From Panonychus citri (Eukaryota; Arthropoda; Arachnida; Trombidiformes; Tetranychidae): a stretch of 64,000 bases of DNA. Positions 45,730 through 57,836 of the stretch are shown in pieces (position 1 is the stretch's first letter; the number at the start of each line of letters is the position of its first letter). The notes below the pieces were generated by a model. It did no database searches. It was given only the letters and a program-made list of their open reading frames with translations, and had not been told where the DNA came from. The DNA is taken from positions 1,488,001-1,552,000 of the forward strand of contig NW_026515454.1 in the NCBI RefSeq assembly GCF_014898815.1, in the 5' to 3' direction. The position numbers and the translations under genes were made by a program.

Positions 45730-48078
45730 TCAAGTTAACAAAAGACATGGTTTGATCAAAATAAAGTTTCTCAAATTTTCATCTTTATATTTGAACAGTT
45801 TGACTATTTTCGTATCTACTGTCAAGTATTCATGTGACCTGTTTATACCAATACAACGTGTGAACGTGTTCAAATTAGCAGCGATATTCAGATTTCCATC
45901 GTTATGATTCATTGAATTCATGAAACAAGGATTTTCTAAAATCAGTTTGTTAACCATTAAGATCGTTTTTTGCTCACAAAAATAGATTTTCGTAATTGAA
46001 AAACATGTATCATCATTCACCATGATCAATGAATTGCATCGAGTCTGATTTTCGTCGTAACTTGATGTAGTGAACATGCGATTCATGAAATTGATGATTT
46101 GCAATTCATGTACACATGTTGCATCGTAACCATTGGTAAGTAGAAAAGAGGCTAAAGATTCAGGTAATAAGTGAATTTTTCTACTCTTCTTGTTCATGAT
46201 GAATTGACCATGACCATATTCAACATGAAAATACAACTTCTCATAATCACTTAGTCCATTCGCAACTTGACTCAAACATAAATTATGATGCAATCGTATT
46301 TCATGTTGATTTGATATCAATTGCGGTAGATCAACAAACTTTCTACAGTTTTTCTTGATTATTCCCATTTCGTTTTCCGAGTTGAAAGCTGAGAAAGAAT
46401 TAGCCGGTCCAAGAAAATTGACTGAATTTACCAAGTGCTGGAGTATGTGTACATTGTAGGTCATGAAATCATTTCCGTATAAATCAGGAATACATGAGCA
46501 AAATTCATGGATGCGATTTGAAATAATTATTAAATCTTGTTTCTTGATTTTTCGTGACTGCAGAGAGAAAATAGCTTCCGAGAGTAACGACAAATGAACG
46601 ATGTACTTGTAGGGAAGTTGATCTTTCAAAACGATTGGAAAAAAATAGATAAGAAATGAAGCAAATTCAGTTGCTTTCCAGTCTTTATATTCAGTTAGAC
46701 TTCTTGGTTTTCGAAAATGTTCTTTAGTGACTTTGAATGAATTGATTCGTGAATCCATGACCCGAATTTTTTCACTTTCCCCAAGAAAATATGAACATGA
46801 ACGCTTGTTACCATTGAACCATGCTCTCTTGAAGAGATCCTTGATGACACCCAAATACACCGCATGCATTATGTCAACACCAAATCCATTCACGATATCA
46901 AATTCTTGCAAGTAAATAAATGAACTTGTTCCTTTCAATGAAAGAATAACCCTCTCATCATTACAGTTATTTTGGGAAAACATGATAAACTCATCTTTAG
47001 TCCTTGTTAGCCTTGTTATTTCATGTTGTGATAAAACAGGAAATTTCATTGAGCCATTGATTCTTGATCCTTCAACTTTGCACCAATCACATGCAAAACG
47101 TGAATTATATTGTTTCACAGAACGTAAATAGGCTCTCATAGGAGCGTCAGCTATCACACAAATCAACTTGAACTTTTTTGAAAATGTTATCTTTCGCTTC
47201 AAGCATGTCCAAATTAATCCATCTCGTTCCAATGTTCTAAGCTCATCAATTATCGGATTGAAAAAAGTCAACGCAGATCGTGGTTTAGTTGATCCAACAT
47301 AAATCCCGGCCAAGATTGCATGTTTGACGCGCACATGAGTCTTTAATTCATTTATCATGAGAAAAACAGGGAACACGGAGATGCGACTTGATTTTGAAGC
47401 CGGTACTTCATCGGTGTACATGGTCAATGTCAAAGAGCTATCATCAGCTCTTGCTGACACAGCAGCTTCTCCATCTCTGATATCGGTAAGCATGTTATCA
47501 TCTTCAACATCAAAAATCAAATCACATGAAGTTAGTGATAAAATTGCTTCTATTTGACTCTTGATTTCCAACTTAAGGAAATAATTCCCGTTCTTTATCT
47601 TTGGAATAATATGATGACCTGAACACTGATAACTTGAGAAGTTTCTTGGCTGACCAATGTACGGTCCATGAGCGTGATTCTTATTACACAAGAACCAATA
47701 AGATTTGATACTGTTCTTAGTCGCATTATCCCAGAACGAGTAGATTGATGGTAACTTGAAGTTCATGTTTAATCTTTTAAACAAAATAGAAAATCCTTTA
47801 ATCACCGCATCCATTTGTGACTTGGAAATATGATTTTGTGACACTAACTTCCCAAGCAAACAATTCATCAACAAATTTGTGTCAATTTGATCGTCTATCA
47901 TGAAATCATCATTTCCAGATTCATCCACCTGTGACACTTGATCGATATGATCTACTGAATGATGAGCACTTATCTCTGAATCAGATTCACTTTCCAAAGT
48001 TGAGATGAGATTTTGAATTAACTGGCCACGATTGTACCTCAAAGCACGGTAATATGTTGAAGATGATACTTGGTCCAT
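45730..48078 (-). CDS. CACTA/EnSpm-like DDE transposase
   Basis: An intronless 782-residue protein, start ATG at 48078. The N-terminus is acidic and Ser-rich; the catalytic core has the CACTA arrangement. First Asp at about 223 in LTMYTDEVPASKSS; INELKTHVR; second Asp at about 311 in CVIADAPMRAYL; a CDWC zinc-type pair at 330-333; VDIMHAVYLGVIKDLF at about 401; and a likely catalytic Glu at about 568 in FSAFNSENEMG. It should bind the terminal repeats and cut and rejoin the element. Convergent with the Tudor gene: its stop lies 90 bp beyond the Tudor stop. It is divergent from the third gene across 268 bp. No internal stops or frame breaks were seen, so it may be active. Confidence 0.8.
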   Translation of the reverse strand: MDQVSSSTYYRALRYNRGQLIQNLISTLESESDSEISAHHSVDHIDQVSQVDESGNDDFMIDDQIDTNLLMNCLLGKLVSQNHISKSQMDAVIKGFSILFKRLNMNFKLPSIYSFWDNATKNSIKSYWFLCNKNHAHGPYIGQPRNFSSYQCSGHHIIPKIKNGNYFLKLEIKSQIEAILSLTSCDLIFDVEDDNMLTDIRDGEAAVSARADDSSLTLTMYTDEVPASKSSRISVFPVFLMINELKTHVRVKHAILAGIYVGSTKPRSALTFFNPIIDELRTLERDGLIWTCLKRKITFSKKFKLICVIADAPMRAYLRSVKQYNSRFACDWCKVEGSRINGSMKFPVLSQHEITRLTRTKDEFIMFSQNNCNDERVILSLKGTSSFIYLQEFDIVNGFGVDIMHAVYLGVIKDLFKRAWFNGNKRSCSYFLGESEKIRVMDSRINSFKVTKEHFRKPRSLTEYKDWKATEFASFLIYFFPIVLKDQLPYKYIVHLSLLSEAIFSLQSRKIKKQDLIIISNRIHEFCSCIPDLYGNDFMTYNVHILQHLVNSVNFLGPANSFSAFNSENEMGIIKKNCRKFVDLPQLISNQHEIRLHHNLCLSQVANGLSDYEKLYFHVEYGHGQFIMNKKSRKIHLLPESLASFLLTNGYDATCVHELQIINFMNRMFTTSSYDENQTRCNSLIMVNDDTCFSITKIYFCEQKTILMVNKLILENPCFMNSMNHNDGNLNIAANLNTFTRCIGINRSHEYLTVDTKIVKLFKYKDENLRNFILIKPCLLLT

Positions 48079-48346
48079 GATAAATGAAATATTTCACTTT
48101 GCAATCATGAAAAGAGTTAATCAAAGTTAAATTTATCATGAAGAATATGATTAATCATGTCACAAGATCAAAAGCTCTCCCCCTTTATAAATTCACACCC
48201 CCTCAAGAAATTTGATTTCCTTTTCCTTTGCCCCTTTGACCATGCTTTCATGATAACATCTACTGTTTACAGCTACATGAAATCAAGTTACATCGTTTCT
48301 TTTTCTTATTTGTGATTATTCCTTTAATTGTGATCAAACTATCAAT
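48079..48346. promoter_or_regulatory. divergent promoter between transposase and third transposon gene
   Basis: 268 bp separate the two divergent start codons. It contains six CATG words, most within TCATGA/ACATGA contexts, possibly sites for an element-encoded DNA-binding protein. A pyrimidine-rich CCCCCTTTATAAA stretch near 48180 includes a TATAAA that could serve as a TATA box. Confidence 0.45.
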
Positions 48347-50142
48347 ATGCGTAAATCAACAACAATAAATGGCTTCAAACAGTTAACAACTGCTAGCAAC
48401 AAGTCATCAACCGTGTCACTAAATACAAAAAAAATTCCAAAAAGTAAAAAAGTGCCCTCAGGACAACCATATCTACTTGACTTTCTGAAAAAGAATAATC
48501 ATGAAACATCAATCACCATGTCAGCCAGCTCTAATGATCCAGGGCCATTGGCAAAAAGTTTACCGAATGAAGCTGATGAAGATTCCTTTTTCCTGCTTTT
48601 GTTGGCCGTGAAAAAAGATCTTGGTAATCTCAAACCCGTTTTGTTACATGTGCATGGAAAGGATATTCCAAAGAAGAAAGCTAATGAAATTACTGTTATT
48701 GTTCGATTCAGATTGAATAATGAATCTTTCATCGGTAGAATCATGATGATTTCACGTAAGTAATGAAACAATGTCTATTTACATGATAACTGATCCGTGT
48801 TCTTATTTCAGGTATTCGTGTTGCGTTAGAAGAAGCGATTCCAAGAGCTCTTGACACGGTTAAGAAATCTAAAAGAAATTTAACTTTCGAGGCAACAATA
48901 TTCGCGATAACTCGACATACTTATCTGTTTCCAGCTGAGCCTAAAGATACAAGAACTATGTTTCTTGCTTCATTGTTCATTGACAAGGATCAAAATGAAA
49001 GTACGCCACAAGATTACATGATAAATGAAGGTGCATCTTCTTCTACACACGTACAACAAGATGAAAATGATAGTGATGCTACAGTTATTTCTGAAGAAAC
49101 TGTACTAGAATTATCAAATGATTCGAGTTCATGTGAGCATGAAGAAAAGGGTCCGGTTAAAAAGGTGAAACGTCGTAAGATCAGTTACTCCGATAAGAAG
49201 TTGATTGCGAAGATGATGGACAAGAAAGGTAATGATAACATGAAAGCCAATACTGAGATCACATATGCCCTTGATAAACTTGAAGAGATGATACCTACAC
49301 TTTCCCCTACTTCAGCACTGACACCAATAATCAAGAACTTGTTCATTTTAACAAAGAACATCAACTTCAAACTGAATGAGAGAGACAACGTCAATGAAAC
49401 TAAGTTTCCTTTGACTAGAAACATAAGCACGACAAAGGTTAAAGGAAAGGTGAGTTGAGATCATGAATCGCTCTTAGAAAATCCATATTAACATGTCTAC
49501 ACTTTCTCATTTTAGGACGAGGTTAAAATTGGTGGAAGGATAATTCTACCTTTGAATGGATATTCAAAGGCCATCGAAGCACAGAAACCAAGTTTAGTTG
49601 TTTCGCGAATCGTGAGATCATGTTTTCCGTCATCACTGAAGTTGAACTGCGAAATAAATACGGCTAAGGACAAGTCTAATCTTCTATGGCGATTGGGTAA
49701 AGATGGTGAGAATGATGATGAGAGAGTGAAAGATGGACAAGAAATTATTGACACTATTATCGGTAAGTTCAAAAGTCTTGATTAACCTGCAAAATTTTAA
49801 TAAATTTTCTACTTTCTGATTTTTCTTTCAGAACATGCTCATGTAATTAAGAACCATGACCACATGTCACTTGCAAGCTACCGTGAAAGCATGTACCAGG
49901 TTAACAAGGCTATTTATGATTGTAATCGCCGCAATAACATGAAACATGAAAAAACCACCATAAAGGCAAATTGTTTCGACGCGTTGACTGATGATCTACT
50001 TGATGATGTTACTCTGGACGCAGACAAGATCGAAAGTAAAACAAGCAACGAAGTACATGAAACTGACAAGAATCAAGAACAAGATGATTCAAACTTTCTT
50101 AATGATATCGTCAAAGACTCGGTTGTTTTCATGTTTAATTGA
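48347..50142 (+). CDS. transposon accessory protein, BEN-like C-terminus (tentative)
   Basis: Four exons, 48347-48755, 48812-49449, 49516-49762 and 49832-50142, join in phase with good GTAAGT/CAG sites and short introns (56-69 nt), for about 534 residues. The N-terminus is basic (KKIPKSKKVPSG); a middle segment is acidic then Lys/Arg-rich (KKVKRRKISYSDKK). The C-terminal part (VKIGGRIILPLNGYSKAI, LVVSRIVRSCFP, then DGQEIIDTII) resembles a BEN DNA-binding domain in layout, but I am not sure. By analogy with the second protein (TNPA) of plant CACTA elements, it could bind subterminal repeats. It is the only gene in the element with coding introns. Confidence 0.6.
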
Positions 50143-50170
50143 TCATTTTTTCTCTCGCATACATGTTTCT

Positions 50171-50250
50171 TTTGTTTTCATTTTGTTTTCATTTTGTTTT
50201 CATTTAGTTTTCATTTTGTTTTCATTTTGTCTTCATTTTGTTTTCATTTT
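50171..50250. repeat. 11-bp tandem repeat near the right end of the transposon
   Basis: About seven imperfect copies of TTTTCATTTTG follow the stop of the third transposon gene. On the transcript this is a T-rich 3' UTR. Confidence 0.85.
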
Positions 50251-50519
50251 TTTTTCGTTGTCGTTTTGCTAATATTTTCATGACACTTATCATGATTACT
50301 TTATTTTGATTAATTTTCATTACGTTTTGAATTCATTAATAAATCATTTATTCAGATATTTACTTGGCGCTCATTATATTTACTGCATTTCTCATGTTCC
50401 ATGCATTTTCATACACGAATGTACATTTTGATACGTTTCATGTGCATTTTCAAGCTCTTCGCTATTTTTGCGCCTTATCTGACAATTTCCGATAGCATTC
50501 GTTGCTTGGCGTGAATGCC

Positions 50520-50534
50520 TCACTCGACTGGGTA
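50520..50534 (-). repeat. right terminal inverted repeat of the transposon
   Basis: TCACTCGACTGGGTA, the exact complement of the left end at 43041-43055. Confidence 0.9.
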
Positions 50535-51002
50535 GTTGTGTTTTCTTGTTTTCTGACAACAAAAGTTTTTATTTGTGTAAATTGTGATTATAATTGATTC
50601 TTAAATGTTAATCCATTCAAGTGTGAAGACTAATATTTCATTGAAAGAAGAAGAAGAAGAGAGAGAAAGAGAGAAAAGAAAATGGAGAAAAACATTTATA
50701 CAACTAAATTTTGACTTCTAAATCAAAAAGAAATTACAAAGTTTATTTAACAAAAACACATGATAAACCAAGGTAGACCTTTTTACTTTTTCTTAGAACA
50801 CTTTTCAAATGATTGTTTCCACCAGTTTCAGTGTCGAGTCGAACTAGCTTGAGGTTGGTGCAGATTAATGATATCACAGATCAAATGAGAAAGAGAGATA
50901 GAGAGAGAGATATTTATAATAGAGATGGAAGGGAAAAGAAAACAGTTTTCATCGGGTTTACAGAAAAAACATCCTTGCTCGTTATCTGATTCTACAGATA
51001 AT
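50535..51002. other. spacer between transposon and SBNO
   Basis: No gene seen. It should hold the SBNO 3' UTR (minus strand) and may contain the original 3' flank of MRM2, displaced by the transposon. Confidence 0.45.
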
Positions 51003-54000
51003 TTACTCATCGGGAGACAGAACATCAAGTAGAGCGTCAACATGAGATGGAGGGATAAGAGTACCTGGAAAAATTAGAATAAGAATAAGTTATCCAGTCA
51101 ATGGAAAGATAATTTTATGATTAAAATGGTTTACCTATCACTCGAAGTCCATCTTTCGTTTTTAAACGAATAATTTGAAGTCTAGATTGAACATGGGGAA
51201 CGGCTTTTTCAATGGTTGACCAGATCGTGAGTACAGAACCACTGAGAATGTGGTAAATTCTTTGGCGAAGACCAACATCACATGTGAGTTTGGCTGAGAT
51301 TCGTCGACAGTTACCATACCAAAGAGCATGGCCACAAGTCTTCTCAGCGGCCTCGAAAATATCGGTCCACATTTTTTCCGCCTCTTCGACCGTTATCTTA
51401 GTACCTCTTTCCTTAAGACTACTTATAGTCTCGGTTTTTGATTGAAGACCAACATTAGGTTTGTAAATACGAAAGATTTGTTTATCAAAAACTCTGGTAC
51501 TTGTATCAGCAACTGCTAATAAAACTCCTTTGCGAATCATATGCTCCTAAAATAAACAAATAAACAGTAATTAGTTGGAATATACAACAAAAAAAGATAA
51601 ACAATTAACTTGATTGTTTAAATATTTAAAGATACAAGAGAAAAGGTACAAAGTTTAATTCACATGAGAAATAATGATTAGCTAACTAGATAATTTCCTT
51701 TTCCTCATCAATTTAGTCAAGATACTTACAGCGTGAGTAACATAAAATCCTTCATCAGCCGATTTACAATGTTTCCATAGAGAGTGAGCTTCCTCCCAAG
51801 ACATTCCTCTTTCAACTTTAACAACGTGAAGCTCAATTTTAGCAGCACCGGTTGAGTGTTTACGGATGAAGCTTTTGTGTTCAAGGATGTCAACTTTACC
51901 AATTTCAGAAGTCAAGTCTGTTAAAATCAATTAGAAAGATAAAACAAAATCATGATTAATTCTAAAGCCAATAAAAAGACAAATGATTGACTAATTAACA
52001 AGAATTAACAACAAATTTACCCATAATTCCCAGATCATAACGCCCAAGTTTCTTTGCCTGTTTAACAACAGCATCAAGTGTGTCACTGAAATATTGGAAA
52101 AGTGCATTTTGAAGTTCAACGTGTAATCCCAAGATACGGTTCAGGAATTTGGCAATAACCTGATAATCTGTTAACCGAAGGATAATAGAAAAGAAGATGA
52201 TTAAGTGATTGATAAATTTGAAAGAGAAAGCGTTTCCATTTCAATTGCAATTACCTTTATCGAGAGTATATTGTCGAGTAGCGGAATCATAAACCACCAT
52301 ACCAACACCAATTAAACCTTTCTTACAATCTATTGGATGTTTAGACAAGAGAAGAATATTAAATTAGCTTTTTTTTCCTCAATATTGGTGCTCATAATGA
52401 GAGACAATTATCTAACCTGCAAAGAAATTAGATGAATAACCGGGTGGTGGAGGGACAATTGGTGCCATCAAACCAACGATTGATTTCATGGTTTGTTCGA
52501 GTGCTTGACGACCATACTTATTGTCTATGTTATATTTACTGAAATCACGAGCATCGGTTGCCCTTCTATCTCCATGAGTCAATGCTCCCTGAAGAAAAGA
52601 GAAGAAAGAAAAATATTAGAAAAAGAGAAAAGAGAAAAGTTGAAAATCGTGTTGAATTACACTTTTGATAATTGATTCACGATTCTTTCAAGGCTCAAGT
52701 GGCTATTAATAAATTAGATTAAATTATCATTTTGTTTACTTGATACTTACTAAACTTTCCAATCTTTTGGCAACAATAGATGCAAATCTTTGTTCACCAG
52801 CAAGATCTGAGATTAGGAAAACATATTCAGGAGCATTTACTTGATTAGATCGATGGGTTCGACCAAACTGTTGAATCGCTCTATCAGCACTCCAAGGTAA
52901 TTCAATGGTAATATGAACTCTTCTTGCTTTGTTTTTCGCTCGTCTATCGGAATGTAAAGAGATACCCGAAGAAGCTGCTTCTGAGATGATGGCGATTCTT
53001 TTCTCACCATCCATGAATCTTTGTTTCTCGGTTAAATTGAGAATCTCAAGGGGAACATCATTTTCTGTTCGTGATTCATATTGAATTGAACCATCTTCAC
53101 TAGATATAACTCGACCTTTTCGACCAGTCATTTCGGCAACATTATCGATACCACCGAGCTCTTCAATCAGCTCGTCTAATGTATTGGGAGGTAAAACTTC
53201 ACCAAGAATTTCTAAATTTTGTAATAATTCGTCTCTCATCTCTTCACAAATTTGACCGGCTTGTTCTGACATGAATTCACCTTTGAATCCTTCAAATTTT
53301 TTTGATATTTTAAGTTTTCTCTTGGGTCTCTTTTGATTGTTTTGATTACTTTTAACTCTTTGCTTTTTTTCACGTTTCACTTTACCCTCTTCTTTGAGTT
53401 TATTTTGCTGCCAAAGATCCCAAGGTTCAATATCAGAGAAATCATCACTATCAGAATCATTTGATTTAACCTCAAGAAAATCATCACTATCATCACTATC
53501 ACTAGAATCACAATCACTTAATCCAAATCCACCGAGATCAGTTTTCTTAGAGTCACGCTTGAATCGCTTGACTTTTGACTTCGAATCTTTTTTAGAACTA
53601 CCTGCCTCGACAGGTTCACTAATCAGAATTTGTTCACTTCCTCGTTGCTGAATTTTAATTCCCAAATCAGCAAGAAAAGATGAAGATGAAGAATCCAAGC
53701 CCAATAGACGAAGAGTTTTCTTTCGATTAGGAGCTGGAAAATGTTTATCGATGAGTGATTGGAAAACAGCTCTAGAGAGACAAAATAAAAAGACGAAAAA
53801 AAAATTGAAGTGAGTCAATTGTGCAATCAGAAAAGACATTGAGACCAAATGGATAATTAAAGGGTAAACTTACTTAGCTGTGGATACAAAATCATTCAAC
53901 TCTCCACCATTTTCTTCAAGTGTCTCCAAAGTTTTCGCTTCACCAGTAGATTGTAAACCAATGACGACACTTTTTTCGTCTTTTAAAGCTTCGCGACTCA

Positions 54001-56034
54001 AAACGGTTGCATATTTAACCTTAGAGGCGATACAAAGGTATTTGAAAAAGCGCTGGTGTGATGCCCAAAATTGAGCCCAAACCGCTTTCTTAATGTTTGA
54101 CTCTCCTTCCATCAATTCTAAAGCTTTTTCAAACTTTAATCTTGCATCAACCCAAAGGTCAACACATTGATCGTAAAGTCGAATAAATTTTCTAGATAAA
54201 GGTATTTCTTCAACCCTGAAATGAACACCAGCGAAACTTAATTGCCTGGCAATGTACATCCCTCGCAATTTCATATCAATAGCTACTAATTCCATTGCTC
54301 CGACACCACGTTTCTCAACTGTAGTGATAAAATCATTAAATTCTGGGAAAGATGTTCCTTTTCCCCATAAACCAAGTCTCGTCATGTAAGCCATGTCTCT
54401 TGGTTCGGTAGCACCCGTGGCACTGGCATAGACTATTCGTGCTTTTGGAAGTTGACGTTGAAGTTCTAATACAGTTAGACCCGTTTTGGTTGCTTTTGAT
54501 GTACCAGAAGATGGACAAAGATTCTTGGCTTTATGACACTCATCAAAAATGATCTATAGAATTGAAGAGAAGCATAAAAAAACATCAATTAGCATAAATC
54601 TTTCAACTATTTATTCATTTGCAATTTGAGTTGACTTACAACTCCATCAAAATCGTCACCACACCAGTGGAGGAGTTGCTTCAGCCTGGTTCGATATTTA
54701 TTACTTGACGAATGACTTTCACTAATTAATGATGAATATGTTGCAAAAATGACTCCTTTCTTGATACCACCATTTTCCTTGGAGGTTATTTTACCATATT
54801 TAAACTGTTAGATATGGGAAAAAATCAAGATAATTAGAAATAAGTTCACTAAATGTATACAAGAAATAAAAAGCCAACAAGTCAATTATCTGTAACTGGG
54901 ATATTAGTATAAGTAAACAATTTACTGAGAACTGATTATAGTAGCCCAGTCAATATGAATATTAACCATAGATTTAGCGACATATAATCACCTTATTAAG
55001 AGGATGAACCTGAATTTTTTTGGCTCCAATGTCTCTGAGATCTCTCTCGGAATCATATTTCAGGTCATTTGAAACACTTAACCATATTGCTTTCTTCCTA
55101 CCAAGAAGATAATTTTCATAAATGATACCGGCAACGGTTCTACCTTTACCCACACCGGCACCATCACCAATTAGAAACCCTGCTCGGCACCCATCGGGTA
55201 AAATTGTTTCATGTTGTTGACAAGCATAAACTATTGCCTCTAATTGCAGAGCTGAAAGTTTTCCTTCGTCAATTATATCCTCAGGGATAGCTAATCGATA
55301 CCAAACATTTGGAGGAAGGACACTAGAAAGAGAGCTTGTTTCTACAACAGGATCAGGATGTCGACAGCCAACTTTCACTGTAAAAGAACAATAAAAACAA
55401 AAACAAAAAAGAATATTAATATTTGTCCAATTAGAAAATGGTTTACAGTTGATTATCTTTTCTTTCTAGAATTAAATTTAATACATTTAGATGGCATGTA
55501 GTTGGCATAAGTATCTGCTTGGAAAATTTCCTCTCCAGCATCTTCATCAGGAATATCTAAGATCTGAGGTTTTGGTGGTGGTTTGGTTACTGGTAATTTT
55601 GGTAATGGAGGTTTAATTACAGGCTGTTGTTTATATATAATCTGTGGTTGTGGAGGTTGTCTCAATTGCTGTAACTGTTGAGGTTGAGGTTGAGTTTTAA
55701 ATATTATTTGTGGTTGTTGCTGCTTTTGCTGTTGCAATTGTATTATTTGTTGTTGTTGTTGTTGTTGTGGTTGTTGTTGTTGTGGAGATGATTGTGGTTG
55801 TGCTACTGGAAACCTTAATGATATTGGTGCCGGTAATGATGGTGATGAAGAGGTTGATATTGCTTCTAAACGTTTAACGGGAACTTTAATTGGACGAACA
55901 AGAAGTGAACGAGCTATTGGTGGATTAGCCTGAGGTTTACAGAAAAAGAAAACCACATTTTTTTTCGCTCCACCATTATTTAGATTGAGACCACATTCAT
56001 CAAGAGCAGCAGAGAGAAGATCTTTATTTGACAT
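51003..56034 (-). CDS. SBNO1: strawberry notch homolog (SBNO), DExH helicase-like regulator
   Basis: Nuclear helicase-like transcription regulator linked to Notch signalling in flies. Eleven exons, all in phase: 55485-56034, 54992-55377, 54640-54804, 53874-54553, 52751-53771, 52417-52588, 52255-52329, 52021-52167, 51730-51917, 51135-51546 and 51003-51064; about 1285 residues. After a poly-Gln N-terminus come GCRHPDPVVETSSLSS, Walker A GDGAGVGKGRT, the DECH box (IIFDECHKAKN), YASATGATEPR and RGVGAMELVAIDMKLRGMY. An acidic Ser/Asp/Lys-rich linker follows, then helicase C with IISEAASSGISLHSDRRAKN and QQFGRTHRSNQ. The C-terminus has GALTHGDRRATDARDFSKYN and VERGMSWEEAHSLW. The exon 1 donor (AAAT|GTATTA) was chosen because it restores YMPSKLKVGCRHP, as in human SBNO1. 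Confidence 0.95.
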
Positions 56035-56775
56035 TATATATATTGGAATAACACAGTCAACACAATAAAATTGATTGAAGACACGAAAGAGAAAAAAAAC
56101 AATGGAAACAATTCGCTAATATTAATCAATTAAACTCTATTTAAATATTAAAAAAGGAAAACAAAAGAAACACTAACATGAATTAGTGTTAGTAGAAACA
56201 CAATGGAAAAGAAAAAGGAAAAGAACAGCAAAAGATAACCGAGTTTCCGAAAGCGAATTCGATTATTAAAAATCTAAAGGCAAATAAAGAAAATTTAGTG
56301 TCTCCATCTGTTGAATACAATTACAACCAACACGAAAGGTTCGACAAAAAGAATTTTTAAAAATTCTAATTCCAATTAAATGGAATTTTTTTTTATCAAA
56401 TTGAGTCAATCATTTGTTGAGAGTAAAATCGAATAACCAATTGGAAGGAGATTTAATTTTCTTAACACCAGATTAATTTAATTCTGTTCTCTCTTTGTTC
56501 TCAAACACATGGTAACCTTGCATAAGAATCTTGGTGAACCGATATTGAGTAATTTTCTACTCGATATCAAATATCTGATAATGGAAAAAGTATCAGATCT
56601 TTGAAAGGAAATCATGAGTTGTTGTTACATCAGAATATCTGTTTACTCTTAACCAGCGATAACTATTTGATGAGAACCAGAATTTCATTCAGTTTGTTTA
56701 ACTTTGATTCGAATCACAAATCCTTCATTGCATCACTTATTTATACAATTTTTATTGCACCTTTTTCATGAGTGA
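56035..56775. other. SBNO 5' flank
   Basis: No gene seen. It likely contains the SBNO promoter. Confidence 0.45.
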
Positions 56776-56846
56776 GCGTTGGTGGTTCAGTGGTAGAATG
56801 CTCGCCTGCCACGCGGGCGGCCCGGGTTCGATTCCCGGCCAACGCA
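56776..56846 (+). tRNA. tRNA-Gly(GCC)
   Basis: 71-nt cloverleaf: acceptor GCGTTGG/CCAACGC with A discriminator, D arm TGGTTCAGTGGTAGAA, anticodon loop CTGCCAC (anticodon GCC), and a T arm with GGTTCGATTCC. Sequence is nearly identical to animal tRNA-Gly(GCC), with paired changes in the acceptor stem. No intron. Confidence 0.97.
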
Positions 56847-57836
56847 AATTTTTTTCTCTCTCTTCTTTCATAACTTTTTTTTCTGTCGTTTCTTTTTCTC
56901 TTAATTTGTTGATCTTTTTTGACCCTTTCGACCAAATGATTTATGATAATTTCTCCTCTTTATTTTTCTTTACCTTTCCAATGATTGTTGGAGCAAATTG
57001 CTGAGACAATAATTAACTTCTCAGAGATATGAAGACAATTATTGTTGGAGGAAAAAAAAGGTGAAGGGTGACTGATGGAGGAGGGAAAATCTTCCAAGGG
57101 TGGAAATAACTGAAGAGAATCAGGCTGAAATTAGAGAGTGTGACAATGATGAGAAAAGATGATGAAGATGAGAAGATGAAATTTTGGTTCGATTTTTTCT
57201 TGTTTCTCCATTTCTACAATTTTCATCTTCTAAATTAACTTTTCTTCATCTTAACCAAACTTGAATCAACTTTTACTTGCCTGTCGAGTAACAAATTCAA
57301 TTTAATCCTCATTGATTTCTATTAGTTACTAATTAGAAAAATAAACAACAATTTCATCTCAAAACTAATCAACTTAATTATCTCTCTCTCTCTCTCTTTC
57401 TCTGGTTGTAAATTGACACAATTTACCATCACAATCATCACAATTAAAGTTTAAACAAAACAAAAGCCACTTCTCAATATCTCAATAGTTAAAATTAGTT
57501 AATCACTTAATCAATAAAAGTTATATCAGTTAAGTGAATTTGAAATTTGAGAAATTTTAAAATAATTAACTAAACTTGCTAAGAAAACCCAACAAGAAAC
57601 TGTATAACTTAATTGTAACAATTAGTTAACAAGTAGTGAAAGTACATTTAACAACTAACAGATTGGCTAAATTTTGATCACTCTAATTATAAAATACAAA
57701 TTTGAGACTTAAGGTTTAAATGACAAGGCTGAAATTTGGATTCCCGTTAAGATACACTTGAAAAGAATTGTAAACAATTCTAATATAATCAGTTAATTTG
57801 GTTCACTCGATCAGCGTTTGGCCATGAGAACTTCGA
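56847..57836. other. spacer between tRNA-Gly and MIX23
   Basis: No supported gene. A (CT)n run lies near 57380. Confidence 0.45.
56849..56855 (+). terminator. Pol III oligo-T terminator of tRNA-Gly
   Basis: Seven T residues three bases after the tRNA end. Confidence 0.7.

Larger units (their letters stand above)
43041..50534. mobile_element. CACTA/EnSpm-like DNA transposon carrying three genes
   Basis: Ends are perfect 15-bp inverted repeats: TACCCAGTCGAGTGA at 43041-43055 and its complement at 50520-50534. If the outer TA is a target duplication, the element proper is 43043-50532 (7490 bp) with CCCAG...CTGGG termini. Between the ends are a CACTA-type transposase (-) flanked by two plus-strand genes: a RING/B-box/Tudor protein and a spliced gene of unknown function. 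All three frames look intact and the repeats match perfectly, so the copy may be recent and possibly autonomous. The subterminal regions diverge after the 15 bp and are studded with CATG-containing words. Superfamily assignment rests on the transposase motifs and short TA-type duplication, and is tentative between CACTA and Mirage-like branches. Confidence 0.85.
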
